Source of the DNA: Flavobacterium sp.
Lineage (GTDB): Bacteria > Bacteroidota > Bacteroidia > Flavobacteriales > Flavobacteriaceae
DNA: 64,000 bases
Assembly (NCBI GenBank): GCA_020403245.1
Contig: JADBYA010000005.1
Location: forward strand, 62,001 to 126,000
Direction of reading: 5' to 3'
A program made the position numbers and the translations under genes. The notes under the pieces were generated by a model that searched no databases, was not told the origin of the DNA, and saw only the letters and a program-made list of their open reading frames with translations. Shown in pieces: positions 51,110 through 60,999 of the stretch (its first letter is position 1; each line of letters starts with the position of its first letter).

Positions 51110-53938
51110 TTGAAACATACATTTTATATCCTTTTTTGGTTTATTGGTTTATTGTACCCCGCAAAACAATTCTCACAACATCATTCAAAGATGATTGTGG
51201 AAGTTGACATTGAAAAAAAATCATTGACTGTTTTACAAGAACTAACATTTTACAATCAAACCAATGACACGTTAACCAACATTGTTTTGAACGATTGGAT
51301 TAATGGTTATAGTTCAAAAAACACCCCTTTAGCAAAACGCTTTTCCGATGAGTTTGAAAGAAGTTTTCATTTGGCAAAAGAAAAAGACCGGGGTCGAACA
51401 AGTAATATTACAATTATCGATCAAAACAAAACTTTTCTAACTTGGGAAAGAGATGAAAATTATCCTGATGTCATTCAAATTCGACTTCGGGAGAAAATAT
51501 TACCCAATCAAAAAATGACATTTACTTTGACCTATTTGGTAAAAATTCCAAATGATGAATTTACAAAATATGGCTTTGGTTCTGATGGCAAAATGATACT
51601 AAAAGATTTTTTTTTAATTCCGGCACGCTACGAAAATAATGATTTTGTAAAATATGATAATTTGAATTTAGATGATATTGCCAATGGCATTTCGGATTAT
51701 GATATAGAAGTTAAAATCCCTGACACAATGGACTTGAACTCAGATTTGAATGAAACTGGAAAAATTACCAAAAACAATTTAAATCACTACTCGCTATCGG
51801 GAAAAAATCGTTTGAGTTTTAGCTTATTTATCGATGACGAAAAGGAGTTTGCTATATATAAAAACAGTGAAATAGCAGTAATTTCAAATCTCAGAGACAA
51901 CAGATTAAATGATATTCAAAGAGCTTTTATAATTGATAAAATTGTGAATTATGTTTCAGAAAATTTAGGGAAATATCCACATGAAAAGATAACGGTTTCC
52001 CAGACTGATTATGATCGAAATCCTTTTTATGGATTGAACCAATTACCCCTTTTTATTAGTCCGTTTCCAGATGAGTTTTTATATGAAATAAAGTTTATGA
52101 AAACCTATTTGAATAATTATTTACACACAACATTACAACTTGACCCTAGAAAAGACAATTGGATTTATGATGGAATTCAAGTATATATTATGATGAAATA
52201 TATCGAGGAATTTTATCCAGATGCTAAAATGATGGGAAATGTAGCAAAATTAAAAATACTAAAGGGCTATAATTTGGTAAGTCTTGATTTCAATGGACAA
52301 TACAGTTATTTTTATATGCTTATGGCGAGGAAAAACTTAGACCAGCCACTCGGTGACCCAAAAAATTCGCTAATAAAATTCAATGAAAAAATAGCTTCCA
52401 AATACAGAGCAGGTTTGAGCTTAAAATATCTTGATAACTATTTGGAAAACGATGTTGTTCAAAAAAGTATTCGCCAGTTTATATCAAAAAATAAAATCCA
52501 ACAAACCAATCGCAAAGATTTTAAAACTATTTTATCCCAAAATTCTCCGAAAAATATCAATTGGTTTTTTGATAAAATCATTGATTCACGAGACGCTATA
52601 GATTACAAATTTGAAAATGTTACCCGAACCAAAGACAGCGTCAGTTTTTCGTTGAAAAATAAAACAGAAACAAACGTCCCAGTATCTGTTTATGGCATAA
52701 AAGACAAAAATGTAGTTTTCAAACAATGGATTGATGTTTTCCAAAAAGATAGTATTTATAATTTTTCAAGAAATAATGCAGAAAAAATTGTAATCAACTA
52801 TAAAAATGAAGTTCCCGAAATAAATTTGAGAAACAATTGGCATTCGCTCAGAGGATTTAAATTAAATAATCGCCCCATAAAATTTAACTTCATGAAAGAT
52901 TTGGAAGATCCATATTATAACCAAATCTTATATGTCCCCACATTGGAATACAATTTATATGACGGGTTTTTATTGGGATTTCGTTTCCACAACAAAACCA
53001 TATTAGACAAACCTTTTATTTTTGATGTTAACCCAACCATATCAACAAAGACAGCTACTTTTTCAGGAAAAGGAAGTATGTATTACAATCAATACAACAG
53101 AGAAAGTAATTTGTATAATATTCGATATTTATTGAGTGGTCATTATCTTCAATATGCACCCGATGCATATTACAAAAAGTTAACTCCAGCTGTCATTTTT
53201 TATATTCGTCCCGATGATTTTAGAGACAATAGAAAAGAAGCTTTTATAATCAAAGAGATAGTAGTTAATAAGCAAAAATCGGAATTCACATTGACTGAAA
53301 ACACCGAAAATTATAATATTTTTAATGCTAAATATATCAATACAAAAACCGAAAGCACGCACCATTTTAATATCCTAGGTGATTTTCAATACTCCAATGA
53401 TTTTGGAAAACTAGCAACCGAAATTCAATACCGAAAATTATTCGACAACAACAAACAACTCAATCTGCGATTTTTTGCAGGTACTTTTTTATTCAACAAT
53501 ACGGATACTGATTATTTTGATTTTGGACTTGACCGCCCTTCAGATTACCTTTTTGAAAGCGACTATTATGGTCGATCAGAAACATCCGGCTTTTTTAGTC
53601 AGCAGTCAATTGTTGCCGATGGATTTTTTAAATCAAAATTAGAAACCCGAACTGCCAATCGATGGATGGTAACTACCAATGCCAGTTATAGTATTTGGAA
53701 TTGGGTTGAAGTGTATGGTGATATTGGTCTAATAAAAAGCAAAGATGTTAGCACCAAGTTTGTCTATGATAGTGGTATTCGATTGAATTTATTAACTGAT
53801 TATTTTGAGTTATATTTCCCTATTTACTCTGGAAACGGTTGGGAAATAGCCCAACCAAATTATCTAGAAAAAATTCGTTTTATTATAACTTTTAGTCCTA
53901 ATACGCTCATCAGTCTATTTACCCGCAAATGGTTCTAA
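51110..53938 (+). CDS. Degenerate M1-peptidase-like protein fused to a C-terminal beta barrel
   Basis: 942 residues, TTG start, signal peptide (about residues 1-22). The first ~560 residues look like the gluzincin M1 fold: N-terminal beta domain (QELTFYNQTNDTLTNIVLNDWI), PFYGLNQLPLFISPFPDEFLYE..., then NWIYDGIQVYIMMKYIEEFYPDA. The zinc motif HExxH is missing, and the usual W-DEG-x is replaced by WIYDGIQ, so it is probably not a zinc peptidase. The last ~350 residues alternate amphipathic strands (LLGFRFHNKTILDKPFIFDV, HHFNILGDFQYSNDFGKLATEIQYRKL) and end in an aromatic residue (TRKWF), typical of outer-membrane barrels. Role unknown. Confidence 0.75.
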   Translation: MKHTFYILFWFIGLLYPAKQFSQHHSKMIVEVDIEKKSLTVLQELTFYNQTNDTLTNIVLNDWINGYSSKNTPLAKRFSDEFERSFHLAKEKDRGRTSNITIIDQNKTFLTWERDENYPDVIQIRLREKILPNQKMTFTLTYLVKIPNDEFTKYGFGSDGKMILKDFFLIPARYENNDFVKYDNLNLDDIANGISDYDIEVKIPDTMDLNSDLNETGKITKNNLNHYSLSGKNRLSFSLFIDDEKEFAIYKNSEIAVISNLRDNRLNDIQRAFIIDKIVNYVSENLGKYPHEKITVSQTDYDRNPFYGLNQLPLFISPFPDEFLYEIKFMKTYLNNYLHTTLQLDPRKDNWIYDGIQVYIMMKYIEEFYPDAKMMGNVAKLKILKGYNLVSLDFNGQYSYFYMLMARKNLDQPLGDPKNSLIKFNEKIASKYRAGLSLKYLDNYLENDVVQKSIRQFISKNKIQQTNRKDFKTILSQNSPKNINWFFDKIIDSRDAIDYKFENVTRTKDSVSFSLKNKTETNVPVSVYGIKDKNVVFKQWIDVFQKDSIYNFSRNNAEKIVINYKNEVPEINLRNNWHSLRGFKLNNRPIKFNFMKDLEDPYYNQILYVPTLEYNLYDGFLLGFRFHNKTILDKPFIFDVNPTISTKTATFSGKGSMYYNQYNRESNLYNIRYLLSGHYLQYAPDAYYKKLTPAVIFYIRPDDFRDNRKEAFIIKEIVVNKQKSEFTLTENTENYNIFNAKYINTKTESTHHFNILGDFQYSNDFGKLATEIQYRKLFDNNKQLNLRFFAGTFLFNNTDTDYFDFGLDRPSDYLFESDYYGRSETSGFFSQQSIVADGFFKSKLETRTANRWMVTTNASYSIWNWVEVYGDIGLIKSKDVSTKFVYDSGIRLNLLTDYFELYFPIYSGNGWEIAQPNYLEKIRFIITFSPNTLISLFTRKWF

Positions 53939-54090
53939 CAGTATTTAAAACTAGTTATTTTTACGTAATTGTCTTTTATATTAAATATCCGTTGAATATT
54001 TATCAACAAAAATCCTTTTAACATCTGATAAATTACAGATAATTAAATTATATTTTTTATAAAGAATAGTAAAAATTGCTGCTTTTTAAT

Positions 54091-54098
54091 TAATTTTG
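54091..54098 (+). promoter_or_regulatory. -7 promoter box (TAATTTTG) of the E1 gene
   Basis: Exact TAnnTTTG, 24 bases before the ATG; the TTG start that opens the frame earlier lies inside this box. The 180-base gap to the previous gene holds nothing else identifiable. Confidence 0.5.
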
Positions 54099-54122
54099 TT
54101 TCTTCAAGATATTACTTCCATT

Positions 54123-56528
54123 ATGACCGAAGCGCACACCAAAACCGAAATTACATTTGAAGATTTCAAATCAGAAGTGTTAAACGATTATACTATTGCT
54201 AAAATCAGCAGAGAATGTAGTCTTTTAGGAAGAAAAGAAGTGCTGACCGGGAAAGCCAAATTCGGAATTTTTGGTGATGGTAAAGAAGTTCCCCAATTGG
54301 CTTTGGCAAAAGCATTTCAAAATGGTGATTTTCGTTCGGGTTATTATCGCGATCAAACATTCATGATGGCAATTGGTCAATTATCCATCCAGCAGTTTTT
54401 TGCCGGTTTGTATGGTCATACCCATTTGGCGCATGACCCAATGAGTGCTGGAAGACAAATGGGCGGACACTTTGCAACCCATTCCTTGGATGAAAATGGA
54501 AATTGGAATAACTTGACACAGCAAAAAAACTCGAGTGCTGATATTTCTCCTACTGCTGGGCAAATGCCTCGATTATTAGGATTGGCTCAAGCTTCAAAAA
54601 TTTACAGAAACGTTCGTGGGTTAGAACATTTAAATAACTTTTCTAACGAAGGAAATGAAGTGGCTTGGGGTACCATTGGTAATGCTTCTACATCTGAAGG
54701 ATTATTTTTTGAAACCATCAATGCCGCTGGAGTTTTACAAGTTCCAATGGTAATTAGTGTTTGGGATGACGAGTATGGGATTTCGGTTCATGCCAAATAC
54801 CAAACTACCAAAGAAAGTATCTCGGAAATTTTAAATGGTTTTCAACGTGATACTAACAACAATGGTTACGAAATCATGACAGTAAAAGGTTGGGATTATC
54901 CAAAATTAGTCGAAACTTATGAAAAAGCTTCAGCCATTGCACGCGAAGAACATGTTCCTGTTTTAATTCATGTAACTGAACTTACACAACCTCAAGGACA
55001 TTCCACTTCGGGGTCGCATGAACGCTACAAAAATGAAGAACGATTGGCTTGGGAAAGAGAGTTTGATTGTTTGGCTCAAATGCGTACTTGGTTACTCGAT
55101 AACAATTTAGCTTCAGCCGAAGAATTAGATACCATTGATACTACTATTAAAAAAGAAGTTTTAGAAGGTAAAAAAGCGGCTTGGACTGCTTTTGTTACCC
55201 CAATGAAAGAAGAGCAACAAGAATTAGTTTCGTTACTAAATTCTATTGCAAATTCAAGTGCCAAAAAAGTTTTCATCGAAAAACAAGCCAATGATTTGGC
55301 TTCTGTCAAAGAACCCATTCGAAAAGAAATTTTATCCACCGCCCGAAAAGTATTGCGATTACTAGTCAATGAAAGTGGTAAAAAACAATTAGCCGATTGG
55401 ATTGTAAATTATTCAAATAAAATCCAACCTCAATTCAGTTCACATTTATTTTCTCAATCGGATAAAAATGTATTGAATTCTACAGAAATTGTTGCAACCT
55501 ATGATGAAACTGCCGATGAAGTTGACGCAAGATTAGTGCTACGCGATAACTTTGACGCTATTTTTACTAAATATCCCGAAGCCATAATTTTTGGAGAAGA
55601 TGCTGGAAATATTGGTGATGTAAACCAAGGTTTAGAAGGCATGCAAGAGAAATACGGAGAACTTCGTGTAGCCGATTCGGGAATTCGCGAAGCAACTATT
55701 CTCGGTCAAGGAATTGGAATGGCGATGCGTGGTTTACGACCAATAGCCGAAATTCAATATTTGGATTATTTGCTTTACGCCATTCAAATCATGAGTGATG
55801 ATTTGGCAACATTACAATACAGAACGCAAGGCAGACAAAAAGCACCATTAATTATCCGAACACGTGGTCACCGGCTAGAAGGCATTTGGCATTCCGGTTC
55901 TCCCATGGGAATGATTATCAATGCCATTCGTGGTATTCATGTTTTGGTACCTAGAAACATGACCAAAGCCGCTGGTTTTTATAATACTTTACTAGAAACT
56001 GACGAACCCGCATTAGTCATTGAATGTTTGAACGGTTACCGATTAAAAGAAAAAATGCCAACCAACTTAGGTGAATTCAAAACCCCAATTGGTTTGGTGG
56101 AAACCATAAAACAAGGAACAGACATCACACTAGTTTCCTATGGTTCCACAATTCGTATTGTTGAACAAGCTGCAAAAGAATTATTAGAAACTGGTATTGA
56201 TTGCGAAATCATTGATGCACAATCATTATTACCATTCGATAAAAACCACGATTGTGTAAAAAGCATCATGAAAACCAACCGATTATTAGTAATTGACGAG
56301 GATGTGCCTGGTGGTGCCAGTGCTTATATTTTGCAACAAATTATTGACGAACAAAATGGGTATCAATACCTCGACAGCCAACCACAAACTTTGGCTTCCA
56401 AACCCCATCGTCCTGCTTATGGTACTGATGGTGATTACTTCTCAAAACCATCAGTAGAAGATGTTTTCGAAAAAGTATATGCGATTATGCATGAAGCCAA
56501 GCCAGAGCAATATCCGAGTTTATATTAA
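54123..56528 (+). CDS. 2-Oxoacid dehydrogenase E1, fused alpha and beta subunits
   Basis: 801 residues. The alpha half (about 1-360) has [28 protein letters not shown] and the thiamine-diphosphate region [18 protein letters not shown]...WDDEYGISV. Normally this reads GDG...NN; here Asp and Asn are exchanged. The beta half (from ~440) has [53 protein letters not shown] and [16 protein letters not shown]. Such fused E1 proteins decarboxylate branched-chain or related 2-oxoacids for a multi-enzyme complex. No E2 or E3 gene is adjacent, so the substrate is inferred only. Confidence 0.9.
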   Translation: MTEAHTKTEITFEDFKSEVLNDYTIAKISRECSLLGRKEVLTGKAKFGIFGDGKEVPQLALAKAFQNGDFRSGYYRDQTFMMAIGQLSIQQFFAGLYGHTHLAHDPMSAGRQMGGHFATHSLDENGNWNNLTQQKNSSADISPTAGQMPRLLGLAQASKIYRNVRGLEHLNNFSNEGNEVAWGTIGNASTSEGLFFETINAAGVLQVPMVISVWDDEYGISVHAKYQTTKESISEILNGFQRDTNNNGYEIMTVKGWDYPKLVETYEKASAIAREEHVPVLIHVTELTQPQGHSTSGSHERYKNEERLAWEREFDCLAQMRTWLLDNNLASAEELDTIDTTIKKEVLEGKKAAWTAFVTPMKEEQQELVSLLNSIANSSAKKVFIEKQANDLASVKEPIRKEILSTARKVLRLLVNESGKKQLADWIVNYSNKIQPQFSSHLFSQSDKNVLNSTEIVATYDETADEVDARLVLRDNFDAIFTKYPEAIIFGEDAGNIGDVNQGLEGMQEKYGELRVADSGIREATILGQGIGMAMRGLRPIAEIQYLDYLLYAIQIMSDDLATLQYRTQGRQKAPLIIRTRGHRLEGIWHSGSPMGMIINAIRGIHVLVPRNMTKAAGFYNTLLETDEPALVIECLNGYRLKEKMPTNLGEFKTPIGLVETIKQGTDITLVSYGSTIRIVEQAAKELLETGIDCEIIDAQSLLPFDKNHDCVKSIMKTNRLLVIDEDVPGGASAYILQQIIDEQNGYQYLDSQPQTLASKPHRPAYGTDGDYFSKPSVEDVFEKVYAIMHEAKPEQYPSLY

Positions 56529-56538
56529 AAAAAAAATC

Positions 56539-57810
56539 ATGCAACACATCATCGACCGATTTATCAGCTATGTCACTATCGATACCGAATCGGACCCAAA
56601 TTCAACAACAACACCAAGTACCAAAAAGCAATTTGATTTAGCCAATAAACTTGTCAAAGAATTGAAAGCTATCGGCATGAGCGACGTTACTATTGATAAG
56701 CATGGTTATGTCATGGCAACCTTACCTTCCAATGTGGAACATCAAGTGCCAACTATCGGTTTTGTGTCTCACTTTGATACCACACCCGATTTTACTGGCA
56801 AAGACGTAAAACCACAAGTGATACCAAATTATGATGGTGGCGATATCGTTTTAAATAAGGAGCAAAATATTGTTTTATCCCCAAGTTATTTCAAAGATTT
56901 ATTGCAATACAAAGGACAAACTTTGATTACTACCAATGGTTTGACACTACTTGGTGCCGATGATAAAGCAGGAATTACCGAGATTGTGACTGCCATGGAA
57001 TTTCTAATCCAAAATCCCGAAATCAAACACGGAAAAATCAGAGTTTGCTTCACACCGGATGAAGAGATTGGTCGTGGTGCCGATTTATTTGATGTTACAA
57101 CATTTGGTGCCGATTGGGCATACACTATGGACGGAAGTCAGATTGGCGAATTGGAATATGAAAATTTCAATGCCGCTGGTGTGAAAATCACTTTCAAAGG
57201 AAAATCAGTTCATCCAGGTTATGCCAAAGGAAAAATGATTAACTCGATGCTGATAGCGAATGATTTTATCAACGAATTACCAAAAGGCGAAACGCCACAG
57301 GAAACAAAAGGTTACGAAGGTTTTTTCCATGTGACACAATTACAAGGAAGTATTGAGGAAACCAAATTGGAATTAATCATTCGGGATCACGACATGAAAA
57401 AATTTCTAAAAAGAAAGGAATTAGTACATAAAATCACCAAGAAATTCAATAAAAAGTATAAAAAACAATTTGGAGAAGACATTGTAATTACGGAAATCAA
57501 AGACCAGTATTACAACATGAAGGAAAAAGTTGTTCCCGTAATGTTCATAGTTGATTTAGCAGAAAAAGCGATGAGATCATTAGGCATAAAACCTTTGATA
57601 AAACCTATTCGTGGTGGAACTGATGGTTGCAGATTATCGTATATGGGATTACCTTGTCCCAATATTTTTGCTGGCGGACATAACTTTCATGGAAAATATG
57701 AATATGTCCCCGTGGAAAGCATGCAAAAAGCAGTTGAAGTAATTGTGAAAATTGCAGAACTAACCGCGACAACAGATTTTTCAAAAAAGAAAGCAAAAAA
57801 GAAGAAATAA
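56539..57810 (+). CDS. pepT: Peptidase T (tripeptide aminopeptidase)
   Basis: A cytoplasmic M20B zinc peptidase removing the N-terminal residue of tripeptides. From the [11 protein letters not shown] it has 423 residues; the upstream in-frame ATG inside the E1 gene is not used, since it would add a non-family extension. Motifs: [76 protein letters not shown]. Ends with a lysine-rich tail. It follows the E1 gene by ten bases. Confidence 0.95.
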   Translation: MQHIIDRFISYVTIDTESDPNSTTTPSTKKQFDLANKLVKELKAIGMSDVTIDKHGYVMATLPSNVEHQVPTIGFVSHFDTTPDFTGKDVKPQVIPNYDGGDIVLNKEQNIVLSPSYFKDLLQYKGQTLITTNGLTLLGADDKAGITEIVTAMEFLIQNPEIKHGKIRVCFTPDEEIGRGADLFDVTTFGADWAYTMDGSQIGELEYENFNAAGVKITFKGKSVHPGYAKGKMINSMLIANDFINELPKGETPQETKGYEGFFHVTQLQGSIEETKLELIIRDHDMKKFLKRKELVHKITKKFNKKYKKQFGEDIVITEIKDQYYNMKEKVVPVMFIVDLAEKAMRSLGIKPLIKPIRGGTDGCRLSYMGLPCPNIFAGGHNFHGKYEYVPVESMQKAVEVIVKIAELTATTDFSKKKAKKKK

Positions 57811-57857
57811 TTTCAAAAACAAAACACTAAAAAAATCCCAAAAACCTTAATTGGAAT

Positions 57858-57895
57858 TTGGAATTTTAATATTGGAATTTTAATATTGGAATTTA
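57858..57895 (+). repeat. 14-base tandem repeat TTGGAATTTTAATA, about 2.7 copies
   Basis: Two exact 14-base units and a partial third, preceded by another partial (TTGGAATT, 57851-57858), in the 90-base gap between the convergent pepT and yajC ends. No strong terminator hairpin was seen there. Confidence 0.85.
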
Positions 57896-57900
57896 AAACC

Positions 57901-58176
57901 CTAAGCTTTCTTATTCAACGCTGCTGTCAATTCTAATGAAATTGCAGAACGCTCAATCTTCAATTTTCCCGACATGGTCTCAATTACAGCTGTTGTATCG
58001 GTAAGCTCTGAAACTTTTCCGTGAAAACCACTTTTGGTGATAATTTTATCGCCTACTTTTAAACCGGCTTCAAATTCTTTTTCTTGTTTGATTTTCTTTT
58101 GTTGTGGTCTAATCATAAAGAAATAGATAACCACAAACATTAGTAAAAACGGTAAAAACTGACTTATTTGTCCCAT
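57901..58176 (-). CDS. yajC: Preprotein translocase subunit YajC
   Basis: 91 residues from the ATG MGQISQFLPF. One membrane helix (about 4-22, FLPFLLMFVVIYFFMI) followed by RPQQKKIKQEKEFEAGLKVGDKIITKSGFHGKV, the family signature, and VIETMSGKLKIERSAIS. YajC associates with SecDF-YidC at the inner membrane. The start was set here because an upstream in-frame codon lies in the DUF1573 gene and would block the N-terminal helix. Last gene of the nusB operon. Confidence 0.95.
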   Translation of the reverse strand: MGQISQFLPFLLMFVVIYFFMIRPQQKKIKQEKEFEAGLKVGDKIITKSGFHGKVSELTDTTAVIETMSGKLKIERSAISLELTAALNKKA

Positions 58177-58186
58177 AATAATTGTT

Positions 58187-58669
58187 TTATTTAGTTGTTG
58201 GCGAAGGTTCAATATTCGCTTTTATGTTTATAATTTTATTGTTTTCCTTGATATTGCAAGTAATCGTAACTGATTTTGTATTTAGCCCAGATTTCCCTGA
58301 AGAATCAAATGACACTTTTAACTTCCCATCTTCACCAGGTTTAATGGGTGTTTTAGGATATTCAGGAACGGTACAGCCACAAGAACCTTTGGCATCTGAA
58401 ATAAGTAAATCAGCTTGACCAGTATTCTTAAATTTGAATTCATAAGTCACTTTATCGCCTTGTTTAATTGTTCCAAAATCATGTTCCTGCTTTTCAAAAG
58501 AAATTTCAGGATATTTTTCATCGGCTGGAGGAGGAGTTGGTGTCGATGGTGAATCAGTCACAACATTGGTATCTGATTGGATATCATTTATTTTTTCTTC
58601 CTCTTTTTTACACGAAGTTACCATCACAAAAAGCGATGTAACCAACAATAAGATCAATCTTTTGTTCAT
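58187..58669 (-). CDS. DUF1573 lipoprotein
   Basis: 160 residues, signal peptide with lipobox VTSC (Cys20), a short acidic and Pro-rich linker, then the DUF1573 immunoglobulin-like domain: EISFEKQEHDFGTIKQGDKVTYEFKFKNTGQADLLISDAKGSCGCTVPEYPKTPIKPGEDGKL. The two cysteines in GSCGC are conserved in the family. Function unknown; between nusB and yajC, as in many Bacteroidota. Confidence 0.93.
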   Translation of the reverse strand: MNKRLILLLVTSLFVMVTSCKKEEEKINDIQSDTNVVTDSPSTPTPPPADEKYPEISFEKQEHDFGTIKQGDKVTYEFKFKNTGQADLLISDAKGSCGCTVPEYPKTPIKPGEDGKLKVSFDSSGKSGLNTKSVTITCNIKENNKIINIKANIEPSPTTK

Positions 58670-58680
58670 ATATATACTAT

Positions 58681-59619
58681 TTACATTAAACCTCTACCGG
58701 TTTTTAAAATTTTATTTTGAGATTGAAATTCTTTGACTAAATTATCTAAAATTCCGTTAATAAAAATACTGCTTTTTGGTGTAGAATATTCTTTTGCAAT
58801 TTCTAAATATTCGTTAATTGTTACTTTAACTGGAATAGAGGGAAATTTAAAAAATTCGCATATTGCCATTTTTAAAATAATGGTATCAATTTCTGCAATT
58901 CTATCAGCATCCCAATTTGGGGTTTTATCTATGTATTGTTTAGCCAACTCCACCTCGTTTAAAACAGTGTTTCTAAACAATAAACTAACAAACTCCATAT
59001 CTTCTTCATCTTTGTAAAGTTTAGGAACTCTATACTCTGAAGTTTCAGAAATCTGTTGTAACTGTTTTACAATTTGGGTATTGACAAGTGGAATATCGTC
59101 AATCCATGTGAGCTTATCATCTTCTAAATATTCGTATAGTTTTTCGTTTGGCGCAATCAATTCAGTAAACATATCAATTACAAACTGTTTATCTTCTTCG
59201 AAAGAAGTTATGTTAGTACTCATATATTTCACAAATAATTTGCTTTGCTTAATGTTGTTAAGTAAAATCAAAATATAGTCATCGTTCATCGACCAATTGT
59301 TGATTTTTCTTTTTTCTAAAGCGCTATTCAGCGAACTGTTTTCTTCTAAAAGTTGAAGAACTGCGTTGTTCACAAATTTCTTATTGGGATTTTTTTCTTC
59401 AGGTGTGGCTAAATGTTTTTTGCTGGAAGCTTCTAGAAAAACAATTTCTTTTTTTCTGATTTCAGTCATTGAAGTCAACATAATGAGATACAGATCTTTG
59501 ATGTTATCAATACTTTGACGTAAAAATTTTTCTTCCTTTTCAATATCGTCAGAACTTTTTTGATGCATCGCATAGATGGATTGCATTACTTTCACTCGAA
59601 TATGTCTTCTATTTAACAC
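58681..59619 (-). CDS. nusB: Transcription antitermination protein NusB, long form
   Basis: 312 residues from a GTG start (MLNRRHIRVKVMQSIYAM); a TTG further upstream is in frame but overlaps the promoter and lacks family similarity. Only the C-terminal ~130 residues (LLFRNTVLNEVELAKQYID, DADRIAEIDTIILKMAICEFFKFPSIPVKVTINEYLEIAKEYSTPKSSIFINGILDNLV) match short NusB; the N-terminal helical extension is usual in Bacteroidota. With NusE it binds boxA in rRNA transcripts. First gene of an operon with the DUF1573 gene and yajC. Confidence 0.93.
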   Translation of the reverse strand: MLNRRHIRVKVMQSIYAMHQKSSDDIEKEEKFLRQSIDNIKDLYLIMLTSMTEIRKKEIVFLEASSKKHLATPEEKNPNKKFVNNAVLQLLEENSSLNSALEKRKINNWSMNDDYILILLNNIKQSKLFVKYMSTNITSFEEDKQFVIDMFTELIAPNEKLYEYLEDDKLTWIDDIPLVNTQIVKQLQQISETSEYRVPKLYKDEEDMEFVSLLFRNTVLNEVELAKQYIDKTPNWDADRIAEIDTIILKMAICEFFKFPSIPVKVTINEYLEIAKEYSTPKSSIFINGILDNLVKEFQSQNKILKTGRGLM

Positions 59620-59646
59620 TTTGTAAGAACTTTTTAAAATTAACAA

Positions 59647-59667
59647 AGCGAAAGGAAATCTTTCGCT
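59647..59667 (-). other. Hairpin at the 5' end of the nusB transcript
   Basis: Perfect 8-bp inverted repeat AGCGAAAG / CTTTCGCT with a five-base loop. A minus-strand TATTTTTG box at 59671-59678 puts the transcription start almost exactly at the first stem base, about 28 bases before the GTG. Confidence 0.6.
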
Positions 59668-59670
59668 CTG

Positions 59671-59678
59671 CAAAAATA
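59671..59678 (-). promoter_or_regulatory. -7 promoter box (TATTTTTG) of the nusB operon
   Basis: Matches TAnnTTTG on the minus strand. No -33 TTG at the usual spacing. Confidence 0.45.
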
Positions 59679-59699
59679 GTACTATTTTAAAATCTACTA

Positions 59700-60806
59700 T
59701 TATTTATTTGAGTTTTCTTTTTTTCTTTGATCAATTCTATTTTGAGCAATTTGCATAGCAGCAAACTGAGTAGTTATATTATTACCATCTGCAAAATTGA
59801 AAATTTCAAGGGTAGTATTATAAATATTCTCTGTTCTTCTCATGGCTTCTGTTTTATCGTATTTTGCAATTTCACCATACACATTGATAATTCCTCCGGC
59901 ATTAATTAAAAAATCGGGAGCATAAGCAATGCCTCGTTCTTTTAAAATTTGGCCGTGAATGGATTCAACTGCCAATTGATTATTGGCTGCACCAGCAATT
60001 ACTTTGGCTTTTATTTTATAAATTGTTTCGTCATTTATGGTTGCACCTAAAGCGCAAGGTGAATAAATATCAACATCGGCAGTATACAAATCACTTCCCA
60101 TGAAAATTTTAGCACCATATTTAGCTACCATATTCTCCATTTTGTCTTGATGAATGTCCGATACAAAAACGATGGCATTTTCTTTTGTCAAATAACTGAT
60201 TAGCGTTTCGCCCACATGACCAGTTCCTTGTACTAACACTTTTTTTCCAGCCAAATTCTCTGAACCAAACTGATATTTTGCAGCTGCTTTCATTCCCATA
60301 TAAACTCCATAAGCTGTAACAGGAGAAGGATTTCCAGAACCACCTATTGACTCTGAAATTCCGGTAACAAAGTTTGTCACTTTATGAATTCTGTCCATAT
60401 CTTCAGTAGTTGTTCCTACATCTTCTGCAGTAATGTATTTTCCACTTAGTGAGTTTACATATTCGCCAAACTTGGTAATCATCTCCGGTGTTTTATCTGT
60501 TTTAGAATCGCCAATAATTACCGCTTTTCCTCCACCAAGATTTAATCCTGTTATGGCTGATTTATAAGTCATCCCTCTAGACAATCTCAAAACATCGTTT
60601 AATGCTTCCCATTCGTTAGCATAATTCCACATTCTTGTTCCGCCTAGTGCCGGCCCCATAACTGTGTTATGAATACCAATAATTGCTTTTAATCCTGTAT
60701 CTTTGTCGTTACAAAAGACAATTTGTTCGTGATTATCAAAAGAAAGTTGTCCAAAAACTGGATCCATTTTTTTTAATTCAATTGGCGAAATAATTTCTGA
60801 AGTCAT
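59700..60806 (-). CDS. Leu/Phe/Val-type amino-acid dehydrogenase
   Basis: 368 residues. Deaminates a branched-chain or aromatic L-amino acid with NAD+ to the 2-oxoacid, or the reverse. GPALGGTRMWNYANE, GLNLGGGKAVIIGD (catalytic Lys), YITAEDVGTT, GKKVLVQGTGHVGE (NAD loop), CALGATIND and AGAANNQLA are the leucine-dehydrogenase pattern; the specificity pocket does not separate Leu from Val or Phe here. It could feed the E1 complex encoded 3-5 kb away with 2-oxoacids (inference). Confidence 0.92.
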   Translation of the reverse strand: MTSEIISPIELKKMDPVFGQLSFDNHEQIVFCNDKDTGLKAIIGIHNTVMGPALGGTRMWNYANEWEALNDVLRLSRGMTYKSAITGLNLGGGKAVIIGDSKTDKTPEMITKFGEYVNSLSGKYITAEDVGTTTEDMDRIHKVTNFVTGISESIGGSGNPSPVTAYGVYMGMKAAAKYQFGSENLAGKKVLVQGTGHVGETLISYLTKENAIVFVSDIHQDKMENMVAKYGAKIFMGSDLYTADVDIYSPCALGATINDETIYKIKAKVIAGAANNQLAVESIHGQILKERGIAYAPDFLINAGGIINVYGEIAKYDKTEAMRRTENIYNTTLEIFNFADGNNITTQFAAMQIAQNRIDQRKKENSNK

Positions 60807-60846
60807 AATGAAAATTTTTGATTTCGCTTTTTCAATAAAAGCAATG

Positions 60847-60854
60847 CAAAAATA
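60847..60854 (-). promoter_or_regulatory. -7 promoter box (TATTTTTG) of the amino-acid dehydrogenase gene
   Basis: Matches TAnnTTTG on the minus strand, 40 bases before the ATG. The rest of this 193-base divergent gap is AT-rich with nothing else recognised. Confidence 0.45.
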
Positions 60855-60999
60855 AAGCTTTATTCAATTAAATTTATTTATATTGAAAATAATTGGTATA
60901 TTATTACTAAAATGAATTTATTCAGAGAATACAACAATTAGATTATTTTTAATAATTTTAACATAAAAGAAGTATTTAAGTCCCATTTTAATAAAAACC

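Noticed and set aside
56461..56538. N-terminal extension of pepT from an earlier in-frame ATG
   Set aside because: It lies within the E1 reading frame and adds residues unlike any peptidase T; the ATG after the E1 stop fits the family start.
57858..57895. Terminator between pepT and yajC
   Set aside because: The sequence is a direct repeat and AT-only; it gives no stable GC-containing stem.
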